Origin: Eggerthia catenaformis OT 569 = DSM 20559
GTDB lineage: Bacteria > Bacillota_I > Bacilli_A > Erysipelotrichales > Coprobacillaceae
NCBI RefSeq assembly: GCF_000340375.1
Contig: NZ_KB446649.1
Location: 126,339-190,338 of the forward strand
Direction: 5' to 3'
DNA length: 64,000 nt
The position numbers and the translations under genes were made by a program. Position 1 is the stretch's first letter; each line of letters opens with the position of its first letter. Below are positions 53,854 through 63,232 of the stretch, one piece after another. The notes beneath the pieces were generated by a model. That model had not been told where the DNA came from, searched no databases, and saw only the letters and a list, made by a program, of their open reading frames with translations.

Positions 53854-55056
53854 TTAGAATAAATCCTCTTCTTCATTCTTATAATGTTCATCAATCACAA
53901 TAGTTTCCATATTCTCAACACATTCTTCTATCTGTGACATAAAATCCCATGCTTTTTCATAAACTTCTGCTTTATACTTTTTAGGCTTAGTAGCAGGTCT
54001 TTTAGGTGTAAAAATAGTACAGCAGTCTTCAAACGGTCTAATAGAAATATCATAAGTTCCTATTTTCTCTGCTAGATCAATAATTTCCAATTTATCTAAA
54101 CAGGCAACAGGTCTAATTACCGGTGTCCTAATAACTGAATTAATCGTATTCATAGAATCTAATGTTTGGGAAGCAACCTGACCTACTGATTCACCATTCA
54201 CAATTGCCTGAATATGTCTTTTCTCACATACTTTTTCAGCTATACGATACATCATACGTCTCATAACTGTCATAGCATAAGATTCATCACAATGATCATA
54301 AACAGATAACTGAAGTCCCGTAAAAGGAATAATGTGTACCGCTATCCTGCCATGAGTGAAATTCTTCATCACGTCAGCTAAATCCAATACTTTCTCTCTG
54401 GCTTTTTCATTAGTATAAGGCGGAGATGCATAATGAATACATTCTATATCAATTCCCCTTTTCATCATCAAATAGCCGGCAACCGGAGAATCTATCCCTC
54501 CAGAAAGCATTAGTAAAGCTTTCCCTCCTACACCTACAGGATATCCTCCAGCACCTTTAATCACATTGTCCATAATATATGTGTAATCTTTTCTTAATTC
54601 TATTTTAACTCTGATCTGCGGATTATGTACATCTACTTTTAGATTCTCTTTTTTCGTATGATGAAAAACATAACCGGCGATAGCTTTATTCATTTCCAAT
54701 GATGTCAGCGGGAAATCTTTGTCAGCTCTTTTAGTATCTATTTTAAAAGTATTCCCTTCATCTTCATCAATAATCCGACAGGCTATTTCTTTAATAATAT
54801 CCATACTGCTTGCAGTTTTATAACAGATTGAAAAAGAATGTATGCCAAAAACAGTTTTCAGCTTATTTGTAACTTCATCTGAATCTTCACCATTTAGCAT
54901 AATATATAAGTGATCATAAACCAACTGATATGTTAATAGCTTATACTCTTTTAATATTTCCTTCGTATTCTTTAATAATCTTTGAGTAAAGATTTTTCTG
55001 TTTTTTCCTTTTGTAGTCAATTCACCAAATCTGACCAATATATGATTAGGATACAT
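53854..55056 (-). CDS. thiI: tRNA sulfurtransferase ThiI
   Basis: Adenylates U8 of tRNA and inserts sulfur (4-thiouridine), also a sulfur relay for thiazole. 400 residues: N-terminal ferredoxin-like region (HILVRFGELTTKGKNRKIF), THUMP domain (about 60-165), PP-loop LMLSGGIDSPVAGYLM near 183. There is no C-terminal rhodanese domain, as in Bacillus ThiI, so sulfur must come straight from a desulfurase. That enzyme is encoded 2 bp upstream. Confidence 0.95.
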   Translation of the reverse strand: MYPNHILVRFGELTTKGKNRKIFTQRLLKNTKEILKEYKLLTYQLVYDHLYIMLNGEDSDEVTNKLKTVFGIHSFSICYKTASSMDIIKEIACRIIDEDEGNTFKIDTKRADKDFPLTSLEMNKAIAGYVFHHTKKENLKVDVHNPQIRVKIELRKDYTYIMDNVIKGAGGYPVGVGGKALLMLSGGIDSPVAGYLMMKRGIDIECIHYASPPYTNEKAREKVLDLADVMKNFTHGRIAVHIIPFTGLQLSVYDHCDESYAMTVMRRMMYRIAEKVCEKRHIQAIVNGESVGQVASQTLDSMNTINSVIRTPVIRPVACLDKLEIIDLAEKIGTYDISIRPFEDCCTIFTPKRPATKPKKYKAEVYEKAWDFMSQIEECVENMETIVIDEHYKNEEEDLF

Positions 55057-55058
55057 AA

Positions 55059-56195
55059 TTACCTCTGTTTCTTAACTTCTGTTAATGCTTGATCTAATGC
55101 TTTTATAAATATTTTAAGTTCTTCTTTTTGCGTTAAATGAGAAAGAGACAAGCGTAAAGCGCTTAATCCTATCTCTTCATTTATAGCTGTAGCTTGTAAA
55201 GTATGGGAAATATCCTGCTTTTTAGATGTACAGGCACTTCTTGCTGATAAATAAATATCTGATGTTTCTAAATAATGAACAAGTACTTCAGGCTTATAAT
55301 GAGGTACTGAAAAATTTAATAAATATGGAGAAGCATTCTTTGGAGAATTAATAAAAACAGCTTCTCTTTTTTTCAGTTCTTCTCTTAAATACTGATTTAA
55401 CTCAATTACATAATCATAATGTTCCTGCTGAGCTTCTAATGCCAGTCTTAATGTTTTCGCAAAAACAATATCTTTAGCACTATCACTTGTTCCTCCTCTT
55501 AATCCATATTCCTGTTGACCGGCAGTAATTAAAGGAATTAGTAAAGTACGATGATTTTTATAGAGAAGCCCGCTTCCTTTTAATCCATAAATCTTATGAG
55601 CAGAAAATGAAGCTAAATCTATACCTTTTAAATTGATAGGTATTTTCCCTAATGCCTGTACCATATCAACATGATATCGAGTCTTAGGGTTCTTTCTATG
55701 AATAATATCAGCTATCAAAGATACCGGAAGAATAGAACCTATTTCATTATTAACATACATTGTACTTACTAGAATAGTATCCTCCCTGATCATATTCTCT
55801 AATACCTGTAAATCTATCATCCCTTGATTATCTACATCTAAATAATCTACTTCAAAACCAAATACTTCAGCCATTTGCTTAAAGCTGGCATCTACACTGG
55901 AATGTTCAATTTTTGTAGTAATGATATGCTTTCCTCTATTTGAATATTGAAAACAAGCACCTTTAATAGCCATATTGTTTGCTTCACTGGCACAGCTGGT
56001 AAAAATGATTTCCTGAGGCTGAATTTTCAGCATCGATGCTATATGCTCTCTAGATTTTTCTATTAAGCCGCTAACCTGATATCCTAATGAATAAGCACTA
56101 TCGGCATTCGCAAAATAGTTTTTTAATAATTTTATATATGCTTCATAAACATCTCTATTTAAAGGTGTTGTTGCCGCATAATCTAAATAAATCAT
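55059..56195 (-). CDS. Cysteine desulfurase (NifZ/IscS-type partner of ThiI)
   Basis: Supplies persulfide sulfur, most likely to ThiI. 378 residues: MIYLDYAATTPLNRDV opening, His in TTKIEHSSVD near 98, canonical VNNEIGSILPV near 145, PLP lysine in FSAHKIYGLKGSG near 195, and active Cys in SARSACTSKKQ near 320. The start at 56195 is preferred to an in-frame ATG at 56225 because GGTGAAAG precedes it and the promoter -10 lies further up. The gene order desulfurase-thiI is that of Bacillus nifZ-thiI. Confidence 0.94.
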   Translation of the reverse strand: MIYLDYAATTPLNRDVYEAYIKLLKNYFANADSAYSLGYQVSGLIEKSREHIASMLKIQPQEIIFTSCASEANNMAIKGACFQYSNRGKHIITTKIEHSSVDASFKQMAEVFGFEVDYLDVDNQGMIDLQVLENMIREDTILVSTMYVNNEIGSILPVSLIADIIHRKNPKTRYHVDMVQALGKIPINLKGIDLASFSAHKIYGLKGSGLLYKNHRTLLIPLITAGQQEYGLRGGTSDSAKDIVFAKTLRLALEAQQEHYDYVIELNQYLREELKKREAVFINSPKNASPYLLNFSVPHYKPEVLVHYLETSDIYLSARSACTSKKQDISHTLQATAINEEIGLSALRLSLSHLTQKEELKIFIKALDQALTEVKKQR

Positions 56196-56216
56196 TCTTT
56201 CACCCCATTTGTGAGT

Positions 56217-56244
56217 ATTATACACAAAACATAGTCTGTGGTAA
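56217..56244 (-). promoter_or_regulatory. Probable promoter of desulfurase-thiI operon
   Basis: TATAAT (56217-56222) on the minus strand with a weak -35 TTACCA (56239-56244) at 16 bp. Confidence 0.45.
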
Positions 56245-56252
56245 ATCTATAA

Positions 56253-56272
56253 AAGGCATCCTTAGATGCCTT
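56253..56272 (-). terminator. ezrA terminator
   Basis: AAGGCATC (56253-56260), 4-nt loop, GATGCCTT (56265-56272), followed by TTATAG on the minus strand. Confidence 0.8.
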
Positions 56273-58013
56273 AAACTGATTGTGCTTCCTGTTTTTTTAT
56301 CAGTTTCTCATAACTGCCCGGTTGAATTTTTTCAATCACATCAATTGCGGTTGTTAGTGCTTCAGTATATTCTCCATTTCTAAATAGTACTTCTGATTTT
56401 GTAAGTTCAGTATTTACTTCTAAAAATGTTGAGCGGAATCTGTTGCCAAAAACAATCGCTTCTTCTACCATCTGTGCAGTTACAATCAAATTATGAACAT
56501 TATCATAAAGCTTATAAATAACATCTCTGGCTCCTTCAACTTTACTTGTCAATATTTCAAGCTGAACAGGTCTTTGATTTCTGAATTCTTGAATTTCTTC
56601 TGCTTTCTTATATGAATCTTTAATATAATCTTTATAGGAATCATTAATCATAGGTAAATGATGGTTCTTAATCTCAGATTTAGTCTCTAATAAGACAATA
56701 TTGATATTCTCTAATTCTTCAATAGCCTTTGACTCTGTCTTATAGAAAACATCTCTTTGACTCACAAATTTTTCAATACAGTCGATATGTTCCGGAATGC
56801 GTTCTAATAAAGAATAAATTTTTTCAAGAGCATCATTATAAGCAAAATCTCCGGATAATATCTCATCTTCCAATTCTTTATAAGAATCGTAAAGAATCGT
56901 AAACTGGCGATTATTCTCTTCAATCGTAACTTCATCAGTATTAATCACATAGTAACTTCCCAGCTGCTGATAATCCTTCATACACTGTTCATAGCGATCA
57001 TGAGTCTCTTCATATACTTTAATAGCCTCTTCCCAGTTTTTCTTAAATGCTTTATAAGATTCTCTTTCAGCATTCAGATCAATAACTAAAGATTCAATCT
57101 TATCTGTTAAAGTTTCAAGATTTTCTCCTGCCTTTTTAATCTTAACAGCTTTAACAAGTTCTCTTGCTTCTTCAAGCTGATTGACAATCTCATCATGCCT
57201 TTCAATCGCATTCATTGCTTCCAAAGCATAAGTATCTTCTTCCAGCTCTTTCATTACCAATTCAAAATCCTTAATCTTCTTAGGTAATAAATGAGTAACT
57301 ACTGAAACATAAGAAGGCAATTCCTTCATATTATTAGATAAACGATCAATACGAGCTTCTATTTCACCGGTAAATTCTTTAGCATCAGAGAAAAGCTGAT
57401 TATTCATCATTGTTTCAAGCTTCACAAAATCCTCATCAATACTCTTAAATATTTCTCCAACTTCGGGAACATAATTTTCTACTTTTCCTCTAATAGAATC
57501 ATACTGACTCTGAACACTGCGATATTTCTCTTTAACTCTGATAATCTCTATTCTCTGTTCATTTTCTATTTCAGTAACTTTCTCAATACGTGCTAATAAT
57601 TCTTTTGAATCCGTTTCATATTTATTAGCCATTATCGTCAGTTCATTAAGTTTCTTATTAGCACCTGACAACTTACCATAAAAAAGCTGTTCATCCACAT
57701 CATTCACAAGAACACCTAATTCATTCTTCTGAAATTCTTGAAGACTATCATAATCTTTAACAAACTCTTCATATTCTTTTGCAACACCGGCCATATTTTT
57801 AGCAATACTTTTAACTCTTCCTAAACGATATTGAATAGGCAAAGTTTTAATACCATTAATTTTATTTTCTAATTCAACAATAGTCTGTCTATATACTTTC
57901 AATCTTAATGATCTATAAATAAGAATTGCAACGATTAATAATATAATAATGACACCTACAATCGCAATATTTCTGATGCCTACTCTTGCAATGAACTGAG
58001 TTATTTGTTCCAT
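56271..58013 (-). CDS. ezrA: Septation ring formation regulator EzrA
   Basis: Membrane-anchored spectrin-like division protein that regulates FtsZ rings. 580 residues: one N-terminal helix (NIAIVGVIIILLIVAILIY, about 15-33) followed by a wholly helical cytosolic region rich in Glu and Lys with coiled-coil repeats. The start at 58013 (MEQITQFIARVG) is chosen; an upstream ATG at 58061 lacks a ribosome-binding site. Found next to the desulfurase-thiI pair and rpsD, matching the Bacillus order nifZ-ezrA and rpsD. Confidence 0.93.
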   Translation of the reverse strand: MEQITQFIARVGIRNIAIVGVIIILLIVAILIYRSLRLKVYRQTIVELENKINGIKTLPIQYRLGRVKSIAKNMAGVAKEYEEFVKDYDSLQEFQKNELGVLVNDVDEQLFYGKLSGANKKLNELTIMANKYETDSKELLARIEKVTEIENEQRIEIIRVKEKYRSVQSQYDSIRGKVENYVPEVGEIFKSIDEDFVKLETMMNNQLFSDAKEFTGEIEARIDRLSNNMKELPSYVSVVTHLLPKKIKDFELVMKELEEDTYALEAMNAIERHDEIVNQLEEARELVKAVKIKKAGENLETLTDKIESLVIDLNAERESYKAFKKNWEEAIKVYEETHDRYEQCMKDYQQLGSYYVINTDEVTIEENNRQFTILYDSYKELEDEILSGDFAYNDALEKIYSLLERIPEHIDCIEKFVSQRDVFYKTESKAIEELENINIVLLETKSEIKNHHLPMINDSYKDYIKDSYKKAEEIQEFRNQRPVQLEILTSKVEGARDVIYKLYDNVHNLIVTAQMVEEAIVFGNRFRSTFLEVNTELTKSEVLFRNGEYTEALTTAIDVIEKIQPGSYEKLIKKQEAQSV

Positions 58014-58136
58014 AATGCACCCATCCTTTTTATCTAATATATTAATATTATCATAAAACAAAAGCTATTTCATTAGTAAATCTTAAAATAGCTTGAATTT
58101 CCTAGGAAAAAGTGAATCCTTTCAATTTTCTTCTTA

Positions 58137-58164
58137 TTGACAAAGACTGCTAAAGATGTATAAT
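58137..58164 (+). promoter_or_regulatory. rpsD promoter
   Basis: Consensus TTGACA (58137-58142), 16-bp spacer, TATAAT (58159-58164). The spacer contains AAGACTGCTA, whose exact reverse complement recurs at 58193-58202. Confidence 0.85.
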
Positions 58165-58326
58165 ACAAATTGCAGTATTGCGTAGCGGTACATAGCAGTC
58201 TTAATTTCTATGTTTTCAACATTAGGATGTCTAGTATCTTTACCGCAGGAGAAAAACTTTGTGGGAACATACTTAAGATGAACTATGGCTCTACTTATTG
58301 CAAATATACAATAAGGAGGAAACGTC
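58165..58326 (+). promoter_or_regulatory. Long rpsD 5' leader, candidate S4 autoregulatory region
   Basis: About 155 transcribed bases before the rpsD ATG, with several possible helices (for example around TAGCGGTACATAGC and ATTGCAAATATACAAT) and a strong AAGGAGGAAAC site. S4 represses its own leader in Bacillus. The structure here was not modelled, so the assignment is tentative. Confidence 0.4.
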
Positions 58327-58932
58327 ATGTCACGTTACACAGGTCCAGTATGGAAGAAATCAAGAAGACTTGGATTTTCAATTCTGGAAAATGGAAAAGA
58401 ATTAAATAAAAGACCTTATGCTCCAGGCCAGCATGGTCAGGGCAGACACAAATTAACTGAATATGGATTACAGTTAGCTGAAAAGCAGAAAGTAAGACAT
58501 ATGTATGGATTAGGAGAAAAACAGTTCCATAATACTTTTGATAAAGCAAATAAAATGGATGGTATTACAGGAAGCAACTTCTTATTCTTACTTGAATCTC
58601 GTTTAGACAACCTTGTTTACAGAATGGGATTTGCGGTTACTAGAAGACAGGCTCGTCAGTTAGTCAATCATGGTCATATTTTACTAAATGGTAAAAAAAC
58701 TGATATTGCATCAGCACAGGTTAAACCCGGTGATACAGTATCTGTAAGAGAAAAATCTTTACAGTTGGAAATCATCAAAGCCGCCTTAGAAGCTAACGCT
58801 TCTACTTTAGGATTTGTTGAAGTGGATATTGAAAAGAGAAGCGGTAAATATTTAAGATTACCTGAAAGATCTGAATTAAATCAGGAAATCAACGAACAGT
58901 TAATCGTTGAGTACTATAACAGACTTGGTTAA
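58327..58932 (+). CDS. rpsD: 30S ribosomal protein S4
   Basis: 201 residues opening [18 protein letters not shown], with [13 protein letters not shown] near 35, [20 protein letters not shown] near 90 and an S4 RNA-binding domain ([18 protein letters not shown]). This form lacks the zinc-binding cysteines near the N-terminus. Stand-alone gene with long leader and strong terminator. Confidence 0.97.
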   Translation: MSRYTGPVWKKSRRLGFSILENGKELNKRPYAPGQHGQGRHKLTEYGLQLAEKQKVRHMYGLGEKQFHNTFDKANKMDGITGSNFLFLLESRLDNLVYRMGFAVTRRQARQLVNHGHILLNGKKTDIASAQVKPGDTVSVREKSLQLEIIKAALEANASTLGFVEVDIEKRSGKYLRLPERSELNQEINEQLIVEYYNRLG

Positions 58933-58936
58933 TGAC

Positions 58937-58969
58937 AAAAAAGAACATACAACATGTATGTTCTTTTTT
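58937..58969. terminator. rpsD terminator, bidirectional
   Basis: Perfect 14-bp stem (58937-58950 with 58956-58969), 5-nt loop, A-run before and T-run after. It also serves the convergent gene. Confidence 0.9.
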
Positions 58970-59600
58970 ATTTATATCTGTCAAACTCATCCTTGCTTAT
59001 ACCGGCGATTTCAAACATCCACATTCCCATAATATCAGATAAAATAGAATCACAGGTAAATTCTTCACCATTATCATCATATTTACAACTAAATAAAGGC
59101 ATTCTTGAAGCTGCTTTATAAAATTTCAATGCTAAGTCTATTAATCCATTTGGATCAAAAGAAAGTGATAACTGTTTTGCAATAGTACTGCGAACTTCAT
59201 CCCAATCTCTATTTTCAGATTGATAGTCCTTTCTTGTTTTTAACAGATAGCCATTACAGTATGCCCCTAAAAAATTTTGATTCCTGTAAAGATATTTACA
59301 ATTAAAATCAAGAATATATCCCGCATGAAGCAAAAAAGTTAATAAATCCTCCAGATTCTCTGCGACTCTTCCGATCTCACCTTCACTGCTGATAAAGCCT
59401 ATACTGTGATCTTCAAGAAACACATATTCACCGCCACTGGAATCTCCAGCAAAGGCTTTACAGACCATGGAATATACTTCATGATTATTACTGAATTGTA
59501 CTTCTTGGCTACAAGGATAAAAATAAATATCACATTCATGCATCAATAAAGTATTAAGTTCATTATCATTCCTTATTATTTCTATTAATTTATTATTCAT
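58968..59600 (-). CDS. Hypothetical protein, SMI1/KNR4 (SUKH)-like
   Basis: Cytosolic protein of 210 residues with no signal peptide. The stretch SMVCKAFAGDSSGGEYVFLE and the following IGFISSEGEIGRVAENLEDL (about 43-85) resemble the core of SMI1/KNR4-like domains, which often act as immunity proteins but also occur alone. No toxin gene is adjacent. The start at 59600 follows AAAGGTTATT; an ATG at 59615 contains that site. It is the last gene of a three-gene operon with a nitroreductase and an SseB-like protein. Function unknown. Confidence 0.5.
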   Translation of the reverse strand: MNNKLIEIIRNDNELNTLLMHECDIYFYPCSQEVQFSNNHEVYSMVCKAFAGDSSGGEYVFLEDHSIGFISSEGEIGRVAENLEDLLTFLLHAGYILDFNCKYLYRNQNFLGAYCNGYLLKTRKDYQSENRDWDEVRSTIAKQLSLSFDPNGLIDLALKFYKAASRMPLFSCKYDDNGEEFTCDSILSDIMGMWMFEIAGISKDEFDRYK

Positions 59601-59624
59601 ATAATAACCTTTCATTAAAATATA

Positions 59625-60275
59625 TTATCCTACACGATGACCGGAAGCCGCTTCAAAATGATATTTGACAATACCAAGATCTATTCTTGAATAAAATCCT
59701 CCCCTTGCTTTTGCAATAACTCTATTATTACTGAAAGTGAAATAAAACTTTTGTTGGTTCATTGCAGTAGGTGCCAGCATCACTGCTTCCATGCCTCGCT
59801 GATACCATTCCAAATCATGATCAGTCAAATTAGAGACTTCTTGCAATGCTTTATTCTTATGAGGATATCCCTGATTTAATCCATAGCCTAATGCTATTAG
59901 AATAACCTCCTTCTCTCCTTTAGAAATAACTGCTGTACTTTTACCATGAGTCATCGCACACCAGCAGGTATTTAATCCCAGCTCCTGTGCTTTGAGTACT
60001 ATTTGCTGACCATAATACCCGGCTTTTTCCTGAAGATTCTTTTCTTTCACTCCGATAATTGAAATATAATTACAGCAGCCTGAAAATTTACCATAATGAG
60101 CCCTCATTGAACGAAAGCACTTAGGTTCATCATAGATAATCTGAATATGCATACCGCTTTCCTTATTTATCTTTTGAGCAAGAGTGTCTAAAACCGCTCT
60201 TTTTTCTTCCTCTATAATTCTTTCACTATATCGTCTAACACTATGTCTTTGTCTCATAATCTCTAGAATATCCAT
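59625..60275 (-). CDS. Nitroreductase-family protein (TM1586-like)
   Basis: FMN-dependent oxidoreductase family, 216 residues. RQRHSVRRYSERIIEEEKR at 8-26 is the FMN-phosphate binding opening. GYYGQQIVLKAQELGLNTCW near 86-105 and APTAMNQQKFYF near 167 complete the pattern of tandem-repeat putative nitroreductases. Substrate unknown. 12 bp after the SseB-like gene and 24 bp before the SUKH-like gene. Confidence 0.82.
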   Translation of the reverse strand: MDILEIMRQRHSVRRYSERIIEEEKRAVLDTLAQKINKESGMHIQIIYDEPKCFRSMRAHYGKFSGCCNYISIIGVKEKNLQEKAGYYGQQIVLKAQELGLNTCWCAMTHGKSTAVISKGEKEVILIALGYGLNQGYPHKNKALQEVSNLTDHDLEWYQRGMEAVMLAPTAMNQQKFYFTFSNNRVIAKARGGFYSRIDLGIVKYHFEAASGHRVG

Positions 60276-60287
60276 TTTAGTATCTCC

Positions 60288-60773
60288 TTATTTTAAGTGT
60301 TCAAAGATTGTATGCCTATGTATAGGGTGATTTTGATCTCTTACTTTCTTTAAGTGAATAAGCATCTCTTTGGATATAATAAAAGACTGATTAAATGCAT
60401 TAATCACAATACCCATTCCCTTAGTATCTCTATTTAATATATCAATAAAATCATCAATACATAATGTTAATACTGTTGCTTTATGAACATCATATTCAAC
60501 CCATTTTTCACATTCCTTAAGACTCGTAAAAACCGGATAGTATTTTCCCCTAGAATTCGTTAATACAGGAAAAGAAATATTTGTGTCATTCTGTAATAAA
60601 TAATTACCATCCTTTTGAGCTACAGGTCTTTTGGAAAAAGAGACAAGAACATAAAAATAACTCGATTCAGCAACATAAGTAAATAACTCTTCATAATAAT
60701 CTTCATTCGATTGATTATTTAAATAATCTAACAATAACTCTATTCTTCTATTATCTAAGTTCCTTTGTTCCAT
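60288..60773 (-). CDS. SseB-family protein
   Basis: 161 residues with the SseB N-terminal-domain pattern: FPVLTNSRGKYYPVFTSLKE near 68-87, LCIDDFIDILN near 104 and GMGIVINAFNQSFIIS near 118-133. The biochemical role of this domain is unknown. It heads the small operon, divergent from the HAD gene at 60857. No signal peptide or membrane segment. Confidence 0.65.
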   Translation of the reverse strand: MEQRNLDNRRIELLLDYLNNQSNEDYYEELFTYVAESSYFYVLVSFSKRPVAQKDGNYLLQNDTNISFPVLTNSRGKYYPVFTSLKECEKWVEYDVHKATVLTLCIDDFIDILNRDTKGMGIVINAFNQSFIISKEMLIHLKKVRDQNHPIHRHTIFEHLK

Positions 60774-60856
60774 AGTTTTACCTCACCTATAATTATACGA
60801 ATTTATTGATAAAATAAAAGAGTTATGGCATACTTAAATCTAAAAGAGGTTAATAG

Positions 60857-61492
60857 ATGGAAACAGTATTATTTGATTTAGATGGTACTCTTACAGATAG
60901 TGGCGAAGGAATTATCAAGAGTGCAGATATTGCTTTAAAACATTTTAATATTCATGCAACACAAGAACAATTAAAGGTCTTTGTAGGACCTCCATTAATA
61001 GAAACATTTAAAATGTTTGGTATTCAGGAAAGTTCTTTAGATGAAGCAGTAAAACTGTTTAGAAAAAGATATTTAACTGTAGGAAAGTTTGAAAATCATC
61101 CTTATCAGGGAATTGAAAATGTTCTTAGAACACTCAAAGAGAAAAACTATAATCTTTTTGTTGCTACCAGTAAGCCGGAAAAAATTGCGATTGAGATTTT
61201 AGATCATTATGAACTATCTCCTTATTTTACTAAGATTTGCGGAGCTACAATGGATGAGAAAAGAAGCAGTAAAGATGATGTTATCTCCTATTTAAAGACT
61301 CATGTTGATACTGATAAGATGCTGATGATTGGTGATACTATTTATGATGTATTAGGCGCTAATGTTCACTCTATTCCTACAATTGGTGTATCATGGGGAT
61401 ATGGAAACCCAAAAGAAATGAAAAAAGCCGGTGCAATCACCATTGTGCATACACCGGAAGAACTTTTAGATGAAATTATCAGCTTTAAATAG
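60857..61492 (+). CDS. HAD-superfamily hydrolase, phosphoglycolate phosphatase-like
   Basis: 211 residues with HAD motif I LFDLDGTLTDS at 5-15, helical cap, motif II ATSKPEKIA near 112, and motif III-IV RSSKDDVISYL...MIGDTIYDVLGA near 135-165. Belongs to the Gph/PpaX-like group; precise substrate (phosphoglycolate, nucleotide or pyrophosphate) cannot be told. Followed after 52 bp by glnS on the same strand. Confidence 0.82.
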   Translation: METVLFDLDGTLTDSGEGIIKSADIALKHFNIHATQEQLKVFVGPPLIETFKMFGIQESSLDEAVKLFRKRYLTVGKFENHPYQGIENVLRTLKEKNYNLFVATSKPEKIAIEILDHYELSPYFTKICGATMDEKRSSKDDVISYLKTHVDTDKMLMIGDTIYDVLGANVHSIPTIGVSWGYGNPKEMKKAGAITIVHTPEELLDEIISFK

Positions 61493-61544
61493 ACTGTTAG
61501 AATAATCTTTGATAAAATAGGCAGAAAGATTTAGAGGTAAAAAA

Positions 61545-63206
61545 ATGGAAGAAAACATAAGTAAGAATTTTATAGAAAAAATTATTGATGAAGATTTAGA
61601 GAATGGTACATATGCAAAGGTTGTTACAAGATTTCCACCGGAGCCTAATGGATATCTGCATATCGGACATGCTAAGAGTATCTTATTAAATTATGGATTG
61701 GCACAGAAATATAATGGTGATTTTCATTTGCGTTTTGATGATACAAATGCTAAAAAAGAAAATACTGAATTTGTGGATAGTATTGTAAAAGATGTTGAGT
61801 GGCTCGGTGCTAAATATGTAGGAGGCATCAGATATGCATCCAATTATTTTGATGATATGTACAAAGCAGCAATTGAACTGATTAAAAAGGGAAAAGCTTA
61901 TGTGGATGATTTAACTGCTCAGCAGATTAGAGAATATCGAGGAACATTAACTGAACCCGGTAAGAATTCACCTTATCGAGATAGATCTATTGAAGACAAT
62001 TTAGATTTATTTGAAAGAATGAAAAACGATGAATTTAAGGATGGTGAAAAAGTATTACGTGCTAAAATAGATATGAGTTCTCCTAATATTAATATGAGAG
62101 ATCCTATTATTTATCGTGTTGCTCATGTTACTCATCATAATACAGGTGATAAGTGGTGTATTTATCCAATGTATGACTTTGCTCATCCTATTGAGGATGC
62201 CATTGAAGGGATTACCCATTCTATTTGTACATTAGAATTTGAGGACCACAGACCTCTCTATAACTGGGTTGTTGAAGAATTAGGATATCCTCATCCTCCT
62301 AAACAGATTGAATTTGCTAAACTATATCTGACAAATGTTGTTACAGGAAAAAGATATATTAAAAAGCTTGTTGAAGAAGGGATTGTTGATGGTTGGGATG
62401 ATCCTCGTCTAGTTACAATTGCCGCCTTAAGAAGAAGAGGATTTACTCCGGAATCATTAAAGATGTTTATGGAAATGACATCTGTGACTAAGAGTAATTC
62501 TTCTGCCGATTATGCAATGCTGGAATATTGTATCAGAGATGACTTAAAACCTAAGGCACCACGTTTAATGGCTGTCTTAGATCCTATTAAACTTATTATT
62601 GATAACTATCCTGAAAAGATGACGGAATATCTTGATGCCCCTAATAATGTAGAGAATCCTGAATTAGGTTCAAGAAAAATACCGTTTGAAAAAGAGCTTT
62701 ATATTGAAAGAGAAGATTTTATGATTGAACCTCCAAAAAAATATTATCGTTTCTTTGTTGGTAATGAAGTCAGATTAATGAATGCTTATTTCGTAACTTG
62801 TACAAGTTACGAAACCGATGATAACGGTAATGTAACAGTGATCCATGGTACTTATGATCCGGAGACTAAAAGCGGATCCGGATTTAACAGCAGAAAAGTA
62901 AAAGGTACTATTCACTGGGTATCTGCTCACCATTCAAAAAAGGTTACAGTTCGTCTTTATGAACAGTTAGTTGATGAAGAAAAAGGTGTTTATAATGAAG
63001 ATGGCAGTGTCAATTTAAATCCAAATTCATTAACCGTTATTCATAATGCCTATATTGAAGAGAATATCAAGAACTATAAGGCTGGAGATTCTTTCCAGTT
63101 TGTCAGAAAAGGCTTTTTTAATATTGATCCAAAGGATTCTACTGCCGATCATCCTATCTTCAATAGAATAGCTTCTATGAAATCATCATTTAAATTACCT
63201 AAGTAA
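61545..63206 (+). CDS. glnS: Glutaminyl-tRNA synthetase
   Basis: Charges tRNA-Gln directly. 553 residues: class I HIGH motif in [15 protein letters not shown] near 31-45, [12 protein letters not shown] near 65, and [16 protein letters not shown] near 226. The second class I motif, usually MSKR, is TGKR here ([12 protein letters not shown] near 268). Anticodon-binding beta-barrels make up the C-terminal half. Many Bacillota instead use GatCAB amidation, so direct charging is notable. A perfect 26-bp palindrome sits in its 3' third. Confidence 0.96.
   Translation: MEENISKNFIEKIIDEDLENGTYAKVVTRFPPEPNGYLHIGHAKSILLNYGLAQKYNGDFHLRFDDTNAKKENTEFVDSIVKDVEWLGAKYVGGIRYASNYFDDMYKAAIELIKKGKAYVDDLTAQQIREYRGTLTEPGKNSPYRDRSIEDNLDLFERMKNDEFKDGEKVLRAKIDMSSPNINMRDPIIYRVAHVTHHNTGDKWCIYPMYDFAHPIEDAIEGITHSICTLEFEDHRPLYNWVVEELGYPHPPKQIEFAKLYLTNVVTGKRYIKKLVEEGIVDGWDDPRLVTIAALRRRGFTPESLKMFMEMTSVTKSNSSADYAMLEYCIRDDLKPKAPRLMAVLDPIKLIIDNYPEKMTEYLDAPNNVENPELGSRKIPFEKELYIEREDFMIEPPKKYYRFFVGNEVRLMNAYFVTCTSYETDDNGNVTVIHGTYDPETKSGSGFNSRKVKGTIHWVSAHHSKKVTVRLYEQLVDEEKGVYNEDGSVNLNPNSLTVIHNAYIEENIKNYKAGDSFQFVRKGFFNIDPKDSTADHPIFNRIASMKSSFKLPK
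62789..62814. repeat. Perfect 26-bp palindrome inside glnS
   Basis: Two 13-bp halves meet without a loop at 62801/62802: left half TTTCGTAACTTGT and right half ACAAGTTACGAAA. It codes for the residues around YFVTCTSYE of GlnRS. Confidence 0.8.
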
Positions 63207-63232
63207 AAGATTGCTGATAACAGCAATCTTTT
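63205..63232. terminator. Bidirectional terminator between glnS and the activase gene
   Basis: Perfect 12-bp stem (63205-63216 with 63221-63232), ATAA loop, flanked by T-runs; shared by convergent genes. Confidence 0.85.

Noticed and set aside
61493-61544. T-box leader before glnS
   Set aside because: Only 52 bp separate the HAD gene from glnS and no T-box sequence is seen.
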